A stretch of DNA of 64,000 nt, taken from positions 57,458-121,457 of the forward strand of contig NZ_PGLR01000017.1 of the NCBI RefSeq assembly GCF_002803095.1. The letters run 5' to 3'. The position numbers were made by a program, and so were the translations under genes. The stretch is from Pseudomonas sp. ZH-FAD (lineage in GTDB: Bacteria; Pseudomonadota; Gammaproteobacteria; Pseudomonadales; Pseudomonadaceae). Shown piece by piece: positions 46,562-56,748 of this stretch; position 1 is the first letter of the stretch; every line of letters starts with the position of its first letter. Below the pieces are notes generated by a model. The model worked only from the letters and a program-made list of their open reading frames with translations. It was not told the origin of the DNA and did not search any database.

Positions 46562-48787
46562 TCATTTTTCCCGCCAGAAACGTGGCTCGCGTCGCAACCC
46601 ATGCGGTGCAGCATGTTCACCCAGACGCAAATGCAGAGCGCCTTGCAACGCGGTGTCATGTACCTCGACACCCGCCGCCTGATAGCGCGCCAACACCTGC
46701 GGGTGAGGATGTCCAAAGGCATTGTGGCGACTGCGGGTGATCAGCACGTGCTGCGCACCGACCGCATCGATAAAGGCCTGGCTGGATGACGTGCGACTGC
46801 CGTGATGGGGCGCCAGCAGCCACCGCGAGGCCAGGGGAAAGTCGGCCTGCATCAGTGCGCGCTCGGCGCGGACATCGATATCACCGGTCAGCAACAGGCG
46901 CTCACCCGCCGCCTCGATCTGCAAGACACAAGAACGCTGATTGCCGGACACGGCCTGGTCCCACTGCCACAACCTGAACGTCACGTCGTTCCATTGCCAG
47001 CGCTGTCCTGATTCGCAATCCTCAGCGCCAAGCGTCCTGGCCAGCCGTTGCGGTTCGCCACTGATGACTCGGCTCACCGGCATCCCGGCTCTGATCGCCA
47101 CTGCACCGCCGGCATGATCGTTATCCGCATGACTGAGCAGCATCAGATCGAGCTGCCTGAGGTTCATCGCACGCAAGGAAGGCAGGACGATACGCTCCCC
47201 GGTATCGAAATCGCCAAAGCGCGGCCCCGCGTCGTACAGCAGGCTGTGTTCTCGGGTACGCACCAACACCGCCAGCCCCTGCCCCACGTCCAGCACCCAG
47301 ACATCGGCACGGCCATCGTCCAGGTGCTGTGTGGGCAACAACAAGGCAGGCAACAACAGCGCGAGGCCGGGCAGACGCAAGGGTACGCCAGCAGGCAGCA
47401 GGAGCAACAAGGCGCCTGCCGCTGCCAGTAGCCAGGCCCACAGCGGCAGATTGCTGGGCAGCCAGGCAGGCAGCCAAGCAGCGATCACGCTGAGCAGTTC
47501 GAACAACAGATACAGCGCACCGCCGGCCAGCCACAACAGGCCCTCCCCAACCACGGGAACGGGTAGCAGCAGAGCGCCCAGCAAGGCCAGGGGTACGACC
47601 ACCAGCCCCACCCAGGGCACGGCGACCAGATTAGCCAGCGGCCCGCTGCTGCTGACGGGCAGACCGAGAATCAGCATCATCGGCAACAGACCAATGGCCA
47701 TGGTCCACTGCGCACGCGTCAACCCGCGCCACCAACCCCAGACGCCAAGCCGACCACCGAACACCAACGCGAGAATCGCCACGGCCGAGAACGATAGCCA
47801 GAAGCCCGGTTGCAAGGACGCCAATGGCTCGAGTAGCAGCACCACGAGCAGGGCCAGCAACAATGGCCACCAGGCGCCCAGATGACGAAAGCGCATGCGC
47901 CAGAGCAGCACCAGCGCAACCATCACGCAGGCCCTGCGCACCGGCACCTCGAAACCAGCCAACATCCCGTAGACCAGAGCCCCACTCAGGGCCAGCGCAC
48001 AGGCGCAGGGCAACCAGGGCCAGCGCCTTGGCCAGGCGCCGACTCTCGCCAGCAACGCCACCAGTCCGTAAAGAAAGCCGGCCAGCAGGGCGATATGCTG
48101 ACCAGAGATGACCATCAGATGCACCGTGCCCGTGTGCTGCAGCAGGCGCCAGTCGCTCGCGCTCAAGCCGGAGCCATCACCCAGGACCAGAGCGGCAATG
48201 GCGCCCTCTCGCTCAAAGGCCGGCGCCGCCAGCAGATGCTGACGCAGGCCGTCGCGCCAACTCCCCAAGCCCGTCGCGGCGGATAACCGCTGGCCAGACT
48301 TGATCGTGCCCGTAGCGCCAATGCGCTGGGCCAGCAGCCAGGCTTCGTAGTCGAAACTCTGCGGATTGACCAACCCATGTGGACGCTTCAGGTTGACCGC
48401 CACCCGCCAGCGCTCGCCGCCCTGCACCGGCGGCCCGCCATACCAGGCCAGGCGTAACCTTTTCGGCAGCTCGGCACGTCGGGAGTGCGCCTCTTCGAAC
48501 TGGAAGCGCACCACGCCGTCGGACACCTCCGGCAGACCGACCACACGGCCCTCCAGCCACAGGGTGCGGCCATCGAGTTGTGGATCGAGGCGGTCATCCA
48601 GTGCCGATTGCGCCGAACTGCAGGCCCAGGCCAGCCCCAACAGAAAGAACCCCAGCGGATAAAGGCGCGAGACCAGCAACCCCAGGCCGGCACCGACCGC
48701 CACCAGCAACAGCCAGCCCGGCGGCAAACTCGGCAGAAAGCGCAGCATCAATAGCCCCAGGGCCAGCGCCAACATCCCTGTTCGCAT
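46562..48787 (-). CDS. comEC: DNA internalisation protein ComEC/Rec2
   Basis: 741 residues from the ATG at 48787 with AAGGAGAAATC upstream. N-terminal helices and DUF4131 OB-like region (about 1-180), Competence domain with the MVISGQHIALLAG motif (about 200-480), and a C-terminal metallo-beta-lactamase-like domain with LSHADNDHAGG (about 540) and APHHGSRTSSS. It forms the inner-membrane channel for transforming DNA. Type IV pilus gene pilZ is elsewhere in the window. Confidence 0.95.
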   Translation of the reverse strand: MRTGMLALALGLLMLRFLPSLPPGWLLLVAVGAGLGLLVSRLYPLGFFLLGLAWACSSAQSALDDRLDPQLDGRTLWLEGRVVGLPEVSDGVVRFQFEEAHSRRAELPKRLRLAWYGGPPVQGGERWRVAVNLKRPHGLVNPQSFDYEAWLLAQRIGATGTIKSGQRLSAATGLGSWRDGLRQHLLAAPAFEREGAIAALVLGDGSGLSASDWRLLQHTGTVHLMVISGQHIALLAGFLYGLVALLARVGAWPRRWPWLPCACALALSGALVYGMLAGFEVPVRRACVMVALVLLWRMRFRHLGAWWPLLLALLVVLLLEPLASLQPGFWLSFSAVAILALVFGGRLGVWGWWRGLTRAQWTMAIGLLPMMLILGLPVSSSGPLANLVAVPWVGLVVVPLALLGALLLPVPVVGEGLLWLAGGALYLLFELLSVIAAWLPAWLPSNLPLWAWLLAAAGALLLLLPAGVPLRLPGLALLLPALLLPTQHLDDGRADVWVLDVGQGLAVLVRTREHSLLYDAGPRFGDFDTGERIVLPSLRAMNLRQLDLMLLSHADNDHAGGAVAIRAGMPVSRVISGEPQRLARTLGAEDCESGQRWQWNDVTFRLWQWDQAVSGNQRSCVLQIEAAGERLLLTGDIDVRAERALMQADFPLASRWLLAPHHGSRTSSSQAFIDAVGAQHVLITRSRHNAFGHPHPQVLARYQAAGVEVHDTALQGALHLRLGEHAAPHGLRREPRFWREK

Positions 48788-48913
48788 GATTTCTCCTTGT
48801 TCATCGAGCTGCGGCGAGCGCGTCCAGCGCTCACCTCTGGTCACAATATGGAAACGCTGGCCAGGCTGAATCCGTGCATAATATCGGCGCTTTTGCCTGC
48901 CCAGAGACTCTTC

Positions 48914-49441
48914 ATGCCGCGTCGTTTATTCAAGCGCTACATGCCCAACCCCGACAGCATCAAGGGTAACAAGTCCCTGCGCTTTCTCGGCAAACTCATT
49001 CATGATCCCAATCTCTGGCATCTCAATCGCCATTCGGTAGCCCGCGGCATGGCCATCGGCCTGTTCTGGGCGATGATCCCCATGCCCATGCAGATGCTGG
49101 CCGCCGCCGCCGTCGCCATCCCGATGCGCGCCAACCTGCCAATCTCAATCGGTCTGGTGTGGCTGACCAACCCCATCACCATGCCACCGATTTTCTACTG
49201 CACCTACAAGATGGGTGCATGGATCATGCAGACACCACCGGTGCGCATGCCGGAGACGCTGAGCCTGGAATGGATCACGGCTGAAGTCGCCGTCCTGTGG
49301 AAACCGCTGTACCTCGGCTCCTTCGTCTCCGGCCTGGTGCTCGCCGCACTGGGTTATGTGTTGACCATGCTCTACTGGCGCTGGTGGGTCCAGCGTAGCT
49401 GGCGCAAGCGTCAGGAAAAGCGCCGACTGGAACGCCACTGA
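48914..49441 (+). CDS. DUF2062 membrane protein
   Basis: 175 residues from the ATG at 48914 (MPRRLFKRYMPNPDSIKGN). At least two hydrophobic segments (VARGMAIGLFWAMIPMPMQM region and SGLVLAALGYVLTMLYW) and WLTNPITMPPIFYCTYKMG typify DUF2062. Function unknown. Divergent from comEC, as in P. aeruginosa. Confidence 0.92.
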   Translation: MPRRLFKRYMPNPDSIKGNKSLRFLGKLIHDPNLWHLNRHSVARGMAIGLFWAMIPMPMQMLAAAAVAIPMRANLPISIGLVWLTNPITMPPIFYCTYKMGAWIMQTPPVRMPETLSLEWITAEVAVLWKPLYLGSFVSGLVLAALGYVLTMLYWRWWVQRSWRKRQEKRRLERH

Positions 49442-49446
49442 AAAGA

Positions 49447-49646
49447 AAAAGCCGTCGAATACCAGGCCGTGTGAAAACGTAGCGAGCGAAGGTCAGGCAA
49501 TACCGATGGCGGCCCCGCAAAAGCAGGCGAAGAAGCGCAGTTTACAAGTGGTAAATGAGCATTTGACCGGGCTGGCGTTCCAGCCTGCTTTTAACGCAGC
49601 ATGACCGAGCGCAGTAGTTTTCGCACAGCCTGGTTCGACGGCTTTT
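49447..49646. repeat. 200-bp MITE-like element with long inverted ends, copy 1
   Basis: The ends AAAAGCCGTCGAA-CCAGG...GTGAAAAC (49447-49489) and their imperfect inverted copy (49606-49646) span about 40 bp each. The interior carries TTTACAAGTGGTAAATGAGC and TTTTAACGCAGCATG. There is no reading frame inside worth noting. Shared interior blocks recur at 52944-53060. It lies between the DUF2062 stop and the lolE stop and could end both transcripts. Confidence 0.65.
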
Positions 49647-49651
49647 CGTTC

Positions 49652-50896
49652 TTACTCGTAACGCAGCGCTTCGGCCGGCTGCACCTGCGCCGCCCGCCAT
49701 GAGGGGTAGAGCGTGGCGAGGAAACTCAGGATCAATGCCGCCGAACAGATAAGCGCCACGTCCAGCCACTGCAGGTCGGACGGCAGGCTGCTGATGAAAT
49801 ACACATCGGAGCTCATCACCTGCTGACCGGCAAAAGACTCCAGCCAGGCCACCAGTGCGCTGACGTTGAGCGCTGCCAGCACACCGAGTACCGTACCGAT
49901 CAGCGTACCGACCAGACCGATGACCGAGCCCTGCACCATGAAAATCGCCATGATCTGCCGGGGTGTGGCGCCCAGGGTACGCAGAATGGCGATGTCGCCG
50001 CCCTTGTCGGCCACCACCATGATCAGCGTGGCGATGATGTTGAACGCCGCCACAGCGACGATCAGCAGCAGCAGCAGACCGATCATGGTCTTTTCCATTT
50101 TCATCGCGCTGAACAGGCTGCCCTGGGTGTGGGTCCAGTCATCGGCGCGATAACCCGCGCCCAGCTCGGCGACCAGCGCCTTGGATACCTGCGGCGCCTG
50201 ATAGAGGTCTTTCAGCGCCAGGCGAATGCCCGGCAGCGTACCTTCCGGCAAGCGCTGCATGGCAGCAGCATCGACGACGTTGATCAGTGCCAGTGAGCTG
50301 TCCAGCTCGGCACCGACCTTGAACACCGCCGCCACGTTCAGCCGCTGCATGCGCGGGGTGACGCCACCAGGCGCGCTGCTCAGCTCGGGGATGATCAGGG
50401 TCAGCTTGTCGCCCACCTGCAGGCCGAAGCGGCGCGCGGTGATATCACCGATCACCACGCCGAACTCACCCGGCTGCAGATTGTTCAGGCTGCCCTGACG
50501 GATGTGTTCGGGCAGAATCGATACCTTGCCCTCCTCCACCGGGTCGATGCCGTGGATCTGGATCGGCTGCATCAGCCCGCGATGCGAGAGCATGCCCTCC
50601 AGCTCGGCATAGGGCGCCGCGGCCTGCACCTGCGGATTGGCCATGGCCTTGCCTGCGAGGGCGCGCCAGTCGGCGACCGGCTCGGCGCCGTAGAGCATGG
50701 CGTGCGGCACCATGCCGAGAATGCGCGAGCTCATTTCCTTCTGGAAACCGTTCATCACCGACAGCACCACGATCATCGCCAGCACGCCAAGCGCCAGGCC
50801 GATCATCGAGGTCAGCGAAATGAAGGAGATGAAATGGTTGCGGCGCTTGGCCCGTGTGTAGCGAGCGCCGATGAAGATACTCAGCGGACGAAACAT
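49652..50896 (-). CDS. lolE: Lipoprotein-releasing ABC transporter permease (LolC/E type)
   Basis: 414 residues. [26 protein letters not shown] start, one helix near 25-50, a large periplasmic domain (about 60-265) and three C-terminal helices ending [16 protein letters not shown]. Highly similar to the other permease at 51602-52849. Naming of lolC versus lolE follows gene order and is a convention. Works with LolD to release lipoproteins from the inner membrane. Confidence 0.93.
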   Translation of the reverse strand: MFRPLSIFIGARYTRAKRRNHFISFISLTSMIGLALGVLAMIVVLSVMNGFQKEMSSRILGMVPHAMLYGAEPVADWRALAGKAMANPQVQAAAPYAELEGMLSHRGLMQPIQIHGIDPVEEGKVSILPEHIRQGSLNNLQPGEFGVVIGDITARRFGLQVGDKLTLIIPELSSAPGGVTPRMQRLNVAAVFKVGAELDSSLALINVVDAAAMQRLPEGTLPGIRLALKDLYQAPQVSKALVAELGAGYRADDWTHTQGSLFSAMKMEKTMIGLLLLLIVAVAAFNIIATLIMVVADKGGDIAILRTLGATPRQIMAIFMVQGSVIGLVGTLIGTVLGVLAALNVSALVAWLESFAGQQVMSSDVYFISSLPSDLQWLDVALICSAALILSFLATLYPSWRAAQVQPAEALRYE

Positions 50897-51609
50897 CAGA
50901 GGGTCACCAGTTTGCCGTCCTGCAGGCTGAGCACGCGATCCATCTGCCGCGCCAGCTGCATGTCGTGGGTCACCACCAGGAACGCGGTGTTGGAGTCACG
51001 GCTGAGTTCGCGCATCAGCTCCTGAATGCCTTCAGCGGTGTGCTGGTCGAGGTTGCCGGTGGGTTCATCGAGCAGCACCAGCCCCGGGCGGTTGACCAGG
51101 GCACGGGCAATCGCCACACGCTGGCGCTCACCACCGGACAGTTCTGACGGCTTGTGATTGAGGCGATGGCCAAGCCCGACTCGCTCGAGCAGCTTGGTGG
51201 CACGCTCGCGCGCCTCGCTGATCGACGTCTTGCCGATCAACAGCGGCATGCAGACATTCTCCAGCGCAGTGAACTCGGCCAGCAGGTGGTGAAACTGGTA
51301 GACGAAGCCCAGCGCGCGGTTGCGCAGCAGACCTCGTGCGGTCTCGCTCAGCGCCGAGAGTTGCTCGCCGGCCAGCCAGACGCTGCCCTCGCTGGGCGTA
51401 TCCAGGCCACCGAGCATGTTCAAAAGGGTGCTCTTGCCGGAACCGGAGCTGCCGACGATGGCCACACGTTCACCGGGGATGAGTTCCAGCTCGAGGCCAT
51501 CGAGCACCACCACCGACTCGGGGCCCTCGTCGTAACGCTTGCTCAGGTTGCGACAGCTGAGCACGGCATTGTGCTGTTTCATGGCGTTCTGGTTCATGGA
51601 CTCACTCAT
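50896..51609 (-). CDS. lolD: Lipoprotein-releasing ABC ATPase LolD
   Basis: 237 residues if started at the ATG at 51609, which overlaps the lolC stop (ATGAGTGA); internal Met at residues 5 or 10 are alternatives. Walker [18 protein letters not shown], signature [15 protein letters not shown], Walker [13 protein letters not shown]. Its stop abuts lolE. Confidence 0.95.
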   Translation of the reverse strand: MSESMNQNAMKQHNAVLSCRNLSKRYDEGPESVVVLDGLELELIPGERVAIVGSSGSGKSTLLNMLGGLDTPSEGSVWLAGEQLSALSETARGLLRNRALGFVYQFHHLLAEFTALENVCMPLLIGKTSISEARERATKLLERVGLGHRLNHKPSELSGGERQRVAIARALVNRPGLVLLDEPTGNLDQHTAEGIQELMRELSRDSNTAFLVVTHDMQLARQMDRVLSLQDGKLVTL

Positions 51610-52849
51610 AGCGCAGGGCCTCGGCCGGCTGGGTACGCGCAGCGCGCCAGGCTGGATACAGGGTGGCGAAGAAGCTCAGCAGCAACGCCGCGGTACAGAC
51701 CATCACCACGTCGGCGCTCTGCAGTTGCGAGGGCAGGTAATCGATGAAGTAGACATCGGCATTGAGGAACTTGATGCCCAGTAGACGTTCGATGCCGGCG
51801 ATCAGGCTGCTGACGTTGAGCGCTGCGAGAATCCCCAGCACGGCGCCGATCAAGGTGCCGACCACACCGATCACCGTGCCCTGCACCATGAAGATGGCCA
51901 TGATCTGCCGCGGCGTGGCGCCGAGGGTCCGCAGGATGGCGATGTCGCCCTTCTTGTCGGTCACCACCATCACCAGGGTGGAAATGATATTGAACGCGGC
52001 CACCGCGACGATCAGCAGCAGAAGCAGGCCGATCATGGTCTTCTCCATGCGAATGGCCTGGTACAGATTGCCGTGGGTGCGTGTCCAGTCGCGGGCGTAG
52101 AAATCACCGTCGAGGGTCTGAGCGATCTCCCAGGCGCTGCGCGGCGCCTGGAACAGATCATCGAACTTCAGGCGCAGCCCCTGTACCTGATCCGGCTTCC
52201 AGCGCTGCAGGCGCGCCAGGTCGCTGATGTTGGCCAGGGCCAGAGCACCGTCGATCTCGCCAGCGCCGACATGGAAGATGCCGGTCACGGTAAAGCGCTT
52301 CAAACGCGGGAACATGCCGGCGGGCGTTACCGTGACTTCCGGCGCGACGAAGGTGACCTTGTCACCCAGCTTCAGCCCCAGCTTGGCCGCCGCCTTGTCG
52401 CCGATGACCATGGCGAAATCGCCAGGCTCCAGGCTGTCGAGGCTGCCTTCCTGAAAGAAGCCGTCGATGATCGACACCTTGCGTTCCTGCTCGGGGTCGA
52501 TGGCATTGATCAGCACCTTCTGCACTTTGCCGTCGTGTGTCAGCAGGCCCTGCATCTGAGTGAAGGGGGCCAGCGCCTTGACGCGCGGATGGCGCTCGAC
52601 CTGTCGCGCCAATGCCGGCCAGTCGCTGACCGGGGTCGGCGATTCGACCGTGGCGTGAGGAATCATCCCCAGCACCCGAGTACGCATTTCATGGTCGAAA
52701 CCATTCATCACCGACAGCACCAGGATCATTACCATCACCCCGAGGGTGAGGCCGAGCATGGACGTCAGGGAAATGAAGGAGACGAAGTGGTTGCGACGCT
52801 TGGCCCGCGTGTAGCGCGTACCGATGAATACGAACAGAGGTCTGAACAT
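51602..52849 (-). CDS. lolC: Lipoprotein-releasing ABC transporter permease (LolC/E type)
   Basis: 415 residues, first gene of lolC-lolD-lolE. Same architecture as the downstream permease: [20 protein letters not shown] start, periplasmic domain, three C-terminal helices, final [16 protein letters not shown]. The two permeases are close paralogues and probably form a heterodimer with two LolD. Confidence 0.93.
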   Translation of the reverse strand: MFRPLFVFIGTRYTRAKRRNHFVSFISLTSMLGLTLGVMVMILVLSVMNGFDHEMRTRVLGMIPHATVESPTPVSDWPALARQVERHPRVKALAPFTQMQGLLTHDGKVQKVLINAIDPEQERKVSIIDGFFQEGSLDSLEPGDFAMVIGDKAAAKLGLKLGDKVTFVAPEVTVTPAGMFPRLKRFTVTGIFHVGAGEIDGALALANISDLARLQRWKPDQVQGLRLKFDDLFQAPRSAWEIAQTLDGDFYARDWTRTHGNLYQAIRMEKTMIGLLLLLIVAVAAFNIISTLVMVVTDKKGDIAILRTLGATPRQIMAIFMVQGTVIGVVGTLIGAVLGILAALNVSSLIAGIERLLGIKFLNADVYFIDYLPSQLQSADVVMVCTAALLLSFFATLYPAWRAARTQPAEALRYE

Positions 52850-52943
52850 GTCGGAGAGATTCGGGGGAAAGAAAAACGTCCTTGTGGCAGGGCCAGGTCA
52901 GCAGCCTTACACTCAGAAGCAACTCAAAGTCTGCTGCGTATCG

Positions 52944-53060
52944 GGCATGCTGCGTTAAAGACACGTGGAAAGCCGCTTATGGCCAACGCGCTTCAGTGTG
53001 ACCCCGAAGGGGCGAGCGAAGCGAGCAATGCTCGTTTACCATTCGTAACCGAGGCTTGTT
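52944..53060. repeat. Diverged copy 2 of the MITE-like repeat
   Basis: Contains CATGCTGCGTTAAA (near 52947) and CAATGCTCGTTTACCATTCG (near 53025), matching in order and orientation the reverse complement of blocks in the 49447-49646 element. Spacing between blocks differs, and the terminal arms are not well kept. It contains a hairpin GACCCCGAAGGGGCGAGCGA. Lies upstream of lolC and of the PilZ gene. The 292-bp gap 52850-53141 holds nothing else recognisable. Confidence 0.5.
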
Positions 53061-53141
53061 CGGCGACGCTTGCCTGGCACGCATCCAGTTCGCGAGACTT
53101 TCAACAGGGTCTTCGACCACCACCGCTTTCATGGGTTCGCC

Positions 53142-53708
53142 ATGTCGACTAACGATGTAGATGATCGCCGCGAATACTATCGTATCGACGATACGATCGC
53201 ACTGGAATTCAGCCTGCTGTCGGGGGCCGAGGCCCATGCCAGCGACGCGCTTCACGATCCATCGCCGCTGTTCAACCTGCTCAGCGACCTGCACCTGATG
53301 GACTTCGAATCCCAGCATCTGCTGCGCCATATCACTGAGCGCGACCGTACCCTGGCCAACTACCTGAAGGTGATCAACAAGCGCATCGACCTGCTTGGCC
53401 AGGCCGTGGCGCAGAGCCTGCTGCGCGACATCGGCGCGCCACGCCAGGTATCGCTGTCCGAAGGCGGCATCAGCTTCAATAACGCCCAGGCCGTGGCGCC
53501 GGGCAGCCATCTGGCGATCAAGATGGTGCTGATGCCGCAGGCGCTCGGTCTACTGCTGCGTGGCCAGGTGGTGCACTGCAGCCAGCGTGCGGATGGCCAA
53601 TTCGAGATCGGCACCGAGTTCGAAGCGTTGACCGACGCACAGCGCCAATTGCTGGCTCGGCATATCCTGCAAAAGCAGGCTTTGGAGCGTCGCCAAGCCC
53701 GCGAATGA
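53142..53708 (+). CDS. PilZ-domain protein
   Basis: 188 residues from the ATG at 53142 (MSTNDVDDRREYYRIDD). The RREYYRI segment fits the N-terminal RxxxR c-di-GMP motif and SLSEGGISF fits the D/NxSxxG motif (here S-x-x-G), so ligand binding is plausible. Long helical middle (about 45-95). Output partner unknown. Matches the gene between lolC and glpQ in P. aeruginosa. Confidence 0.88.
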   Translation: MSTNDVDDRREYYRIDDTIALEFSLLSGAEAHASDALHDPSPLFNLLSDLHLMDFESQHLLRHITERDRTLANYLKVINKRIDLLGQAVAQSLLRDIGAPRQVSLSEGGISFNNAQAVAPGSHLAIKMVLMPQALGLLLRGQVVHCSQRADGQFEIGTEFEALTDAQRQLLARHILQKQALERRQARE

Positions 53709-53727
53709 CAGTCGCCAAGGAACCGCC

Positions 53728-54030
53728 ATGTATCGTCTCGCACTGCTTTTCACCCTGCTCGCCCCTACTGCTCTACTCGCCGATACCCTGACCATTCCCC
53801 TGGGCAGCCAGGGCGCCGATCTCGACGCCAGCAACCTGCCGCACAAAGGCCAGTCCAAGCGTTCGGTACTGGAGCGTTTCGGCCTGGCCGATGAAGAGCA
53901 CAAGCCCGTCGGCCAGCCGCCGATCACACGCTGGGACTACCGCGAATTCAGCGTCTATTTCGAATACGATCACGTGATCAACAGCGTGCGCCATCACCAG
54001 CCACGTCACCTCGACACCGCCAAGGAGTAA
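53728..54030 (+). CDS. Small exported protein upstream of glpQ
   Basis: 100 residues with a signal peptide (MYRLALLFTLLAPTALLADT). The mature part (KGQSKRSVLERFGLADEEHKP...WDYREFSVYFEYDHVI) has the look of SmpA/OmlA-like small folds, where a helix and antiparallel strands follow a G-x-S-x-x-x-V motif; this is a resemblance only. Only 2 bp separate it from glpQ, so they are co-translated. Confidence 0.82.
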   Translation: MYRLALLFTLLAPTALLADTLTIPLGSQGADLDASNLPHKGQSKRSVLERFGLADEEHKPVGQPPITRWDYREFSVYFEYDHVINSVRHHQPRHLDTAKE

Positions 54031-54032
54031 CA

Positions 54033-54752
54033 GTGACTCTCATCTACGGCCATCGCGGCGCCAAGGGCGAAGCCCCGGAAAATACCCTGGCCAGTTTCCA
54101 GCGCTGCCTGGAACACGGCGTCGACCGCTGCGAGCTGGATCTGCATCTGTCGCGCGACGGCGAACTGATGGTGATCCACGACCCAACGCTCAAGCGCACC
54201 ACCGGCCTGCGCGGCAAGGTGGTCGAGCACGACGCCGCCGAGCTGGTGAAGTACGACGCGCGCAAGGGCGGCCCTGGCTGGGTGCGTCCATGCCCCATTC
54301 CGCGCCTGGAAGAATTGTTCCAGCAGTGCAAGTTCGAGCATTGGCAGCTGGAGGTGAAAAGCGCCTCGAAAGTGCGCGCCGCGCGCACCGTGCTGGCCAT
54401 TGCCGAACTCGTCGAACGCTTCGGTTTGCGTGAGCAGATCACCATCACCTCCAGCTCGCGGGAGGTACTCAAGGCCGCACGCGAACTGACCCCGCAGCTG
54501 CAGCTGGGTCTGGTTGCCGAGTACGCCTGGCTCGACCCGCTGAAAGTAGCGGCGCATTACGACTGCCACCTGCTGGCGCTGAACTGGACACTGTGCACCC
54601 CGGAGCGCCTGATCAAGGCGCAGAAGCAGGGGCTGCACGTATCGGTCTGGACGGTCAATGAGCCGGCGCTGATGCGCCGCCTGGCCGACTTCGGTGTCGA
54701 CAGCATCATCACCGACTTCCCCGGCATCGCGGTGCAGACGCTGCGCGGCTGA
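54033..54752 (+). CDS. glpQ: Glycerophosphodiester phosphodiesterase
   Basis: 239 residues, GTG start with AAGGAG upstream. GDPD motif: IYGHRGAKGEAPENTLASF (His/Arg, Glu) and ELDLHLSRDGELMVIHDP. No signal peptide, so a cytosolic UgpQ-like enzyme that releases sn-glycerol 3-phosphate from glycerophosphodiesters. Confidence 0.94.
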   Translation: MTLIYGHRGAKGEAPENTLASFQRCLEHGVDRCELDLHLSRDGELMVIHDPTLKRTTGLRGKVVEHDAAELVKYDARKGGPGWVRPCPIPRLEELFQQCKFEHWQLEVKSASKVRAARTVLAIAELVERFGLREQITITSSSREVLKAARELTPQLQLGLVAEYAWLDPLKVAAHYDCHLLALNWTLCTPERLIKAQKQGLHVSVWTVNEPALMRRLADFGVDSIITDFPGIAVQTLRG

Positions 54753-54770
54753 GCCTTAGCGCCCTCTCCC

Positions 54771-54870
54771 GCAAGCGGGGGAGGGGAGCAAGCCAGGGCA
54801 GCCCGCCGCGTAGCCCGGATGCAATCCGGGAGCTGGAGCGAGGATGTCCCCGGATTGCATCCGGGCTACG
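54771..54870. repeat. Hairpin repeat plus paired inverted REP (family C)
   Basis: CCCTCTCCCGCAAGCGGGGG (about 54769-54788) is one palindrome. Then CGTAGCCCGGATGCAATCCG at 54809 and its inverted copy ending GGGCTACG at 54870 form a REPIN-like pair with a 17-bp centre. It is between glpQ and its terminator. The rest of 54923-55026 shows nothing recognisable. Confidence 0.8.
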
Positions 54871-54889
54871 AATACAGCACCCAACAACG

Positions 54890-54922
54890 ACAAAACCGGC
54901 CAATGGCCGGTTTTGTCCTTTG
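54890..54922. terminator. Bidirectional terminator between glpQ and sthA
   Basis: ACAAAACCGGCCA and TGGCCGGTTTTGT form a 13-bp stem followed by CCTTTG on the plus strand; it can serve both convergent genes. Confidence 0.8.
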
Positions 54923-55026
54923 CTGCCGCCTGAGACGCTAGAAGCTCTCCCGATTCGGCCAGCGCCATTCGGAAGCCACTACCCAGCCTGTCTCCCCGAC
55001 CGGCTCAGGCCGCCGGCCGGAGCCGC

Positions 55027-56421
55027 TCAAAAAAGCCGGTTGAGGCCGTCGAACGCGGCAACCCGATAGGCCTCGGCCATGGTCGGGTAGTTGAAGGTGG
55101 TGTTGATGAAGTACTTGATGCTGTTGGCTTCACCCTTCTGATTCATGATCGCCTGGCCAATGTGGACGATCTCCGAGGCCTGATAGCCGAAGCAATGCAC
55201 ACCCAGCACTTCCAGGGTTTCACGATGGAAGAGGATCTTCAGCATGCCCACCGGTTCCACCGAGATCTGCGCACGGGCCATCCCCTTGAAGAAGGCCTTG
55301 CCGACCTCGTAAGGCACCTTGGCCTGAGTCAGCTCACGCTCGGTCTTGCCGATCGAGCTGATCTCCGGAATGGTGTAAATGCCGGTCGGCACGTCATCGA
55401 CGAAGCGCCAGCTGCCGTTGTCGACGATGCTACCGGCAGCGGAACGCCCCTGGTCGGCAGCGGCGCTGGCCAGGCTCGGCCAGCCGATCACGTCACCGGC
55501 GGCGTAGATGTTGCTGACCTCGGTGCGGTAATGCTCGTCGACCTGGATCTGACCACGGCTGTTGACCGCGATGCCGATGTTTTCCAGGCCCAGCTGATCG
55601 GTATTGCCGGTCCGGCCGTTACACCACAGCAGGGCGTCGGCCTTGATCTTCTTGCCCGATTTCAGGTGCAGGACCACACCGTTTTCCACACCCTCGATGC
55701 GCTCGTACTCTTCGTTGTGACGAATCAGCACGTTGTTGTTGCGCAGGTGATAGCTCAAGGCGTCGGAGATTTCCGAATCGAGGAAGCTGAGCAACTGATC
55801 ACGGTTGTCGATCAGGTCGACCAGCACACCCAGGCCACTGAAGATCGAGGCGTACTCGCAACCGATCACCCCTGCTCCGTAGATGATCAGACGGCGCGGC
55901 GTGTGACCCAGGCTGAGAATGGTGTCGCTATCGTAGATACGCGGGTGGCGGAAATCGACGTCGGCCGGGCGGTAGGGACGCGAACCGGTGGCGATGACGA
56001 TCTGTTTGGCCACCAGCTTTTCCACCACACCATTGAGGCAGACGACTTCGATCGTCTGCTCGTCAGCGAAGCTGGCGGTGCCGAAATAGGTGTCGATACG
56101 GTTACGTGCGTAGTAGCCGGTGCGCGAGGTGACCTGCTTGGCGATCACCTTCTCCGCACTTTTCAACACGTCGGGGAAGGAGAACCAGCGCGGCTCGCCG
56201 ATCTGGCGGAACATCGGGTTGGTGTTGAACTGCATGATCTGCCGCACCGAGTGGCGCAGCGCCTTGGACGGGATGGTGCCCAGGTGGGTGCAGTTGCCGC
56301 CGACCAGCGGACGGTTGTCCACCACGGCCACCTTGCGCCCGGCCTTGGCCGCGTTCATCGCCGCGCCCTCGCCCGCCGGGCCGGAGCCCAGCACCACCAC
56401 ATCGTAGTTGTAGACCGCCAT
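55027..56421 (-). CDS. sthA: Soluble NAD(P)+ transhydrogenase
   Basis: 464 residues. FAD motif [20 protein letters not shown], and [19 protein letters not shown] where the second redox Cys of the disulphide reductases is replaced by Thr, as is known for SthA. A second Rossmann motif [16 protein letters not shown]. It balances NADPH and NADH. GGAGTAAAC precedes the ATG. Confidence 0.96.
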   Translation of the reverse strand: MAVYNYDVVVLGSGPAGEGAAMNAAKAGRKVAVVDNRPLVGGNCTHLGTIPSKALRHSVRQIMQFNTNPMFRQIGEPRWFSFPDVLKSAEKVIAKQVTSRTGYYARNRIDTYFGTASFADEQTIEVVCLNGVVEKLVAKQIVIATGSRPYRPADVDFRHPRIYDSDTILSLGHTPRRLIIYGAGVIGCEYASIFSGLGVLVDLIDNRDQLLSFLDSEISDALSYHLRNNNVLIRHNEEYERIEGVENGVVLHLKSGKKIKADALLWCNGRTGNTDQLGLENIGIAVNSRGQIQVDEHYRTEVSNIYAAGDVIGWPSLASAAADQGRSAAGSIVDNGSWRFVDDVPTGIYTIPEISSIGKTERELTQAKVPYEVGKAFFKGMARAQISVEPVGMLKILFHRETLEVLGVHCFGYQASEIVHIGQAIMNQKGEANSIKYFINTTFNYPTMAEAYRVAAFDGLNRLF

Positions 56422-56517
56422 GTTTACTCCTTCAGATCAAGCCGGAGCGCTTGTGGCGCACCCTCGGCGGGGCCGGCAGCGGATAATAGCCACCGGCTAT
56501 CAAAGCTACCACCTGGT

Positions 56518-56748
56518 TTAACGCTTGCTCGCGTCGTAAGCCAGGTCAGTGTTCGGCGCTTCGCCGTTGTCGCGATTGACCTCTTCACACTTCTCACGGC
56601 TACCGCCGCAGATCGAGCACTCTTTCTCGATACCCAGATTGGCGATGCCACCGCAGGAACCAGCGATGGGTTTGCGCCCCATGATCACGCCAACGGCCAT
56701 CATGCCGACGACCAGAACCATGGCCAGAAATACAACCAGAAAAGTCAT
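56518..56748 (-). CDS. nqrM: Na+-NQR maturation factor NqrM
   Basis: 76 residues with one N-terminal helix (FLVVFLAMVLVVGMMAVGVIMG) and conserved cysteines in AGSCGGIANLGIEKECSICGG. NqrM is needed to insert the Fe centre between NqrD and NqrE. Start overlaps the apbE stop; last gene of the nqr operon. Confidence 0.93.
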   Translation of the reverse strand: MTFLVVFLAMVLVVGMMAVGVIMGRKPIAGSCGGIANLGIEKECSICGGSREKCEEVNRDNGEAPNTDLAYDASKR

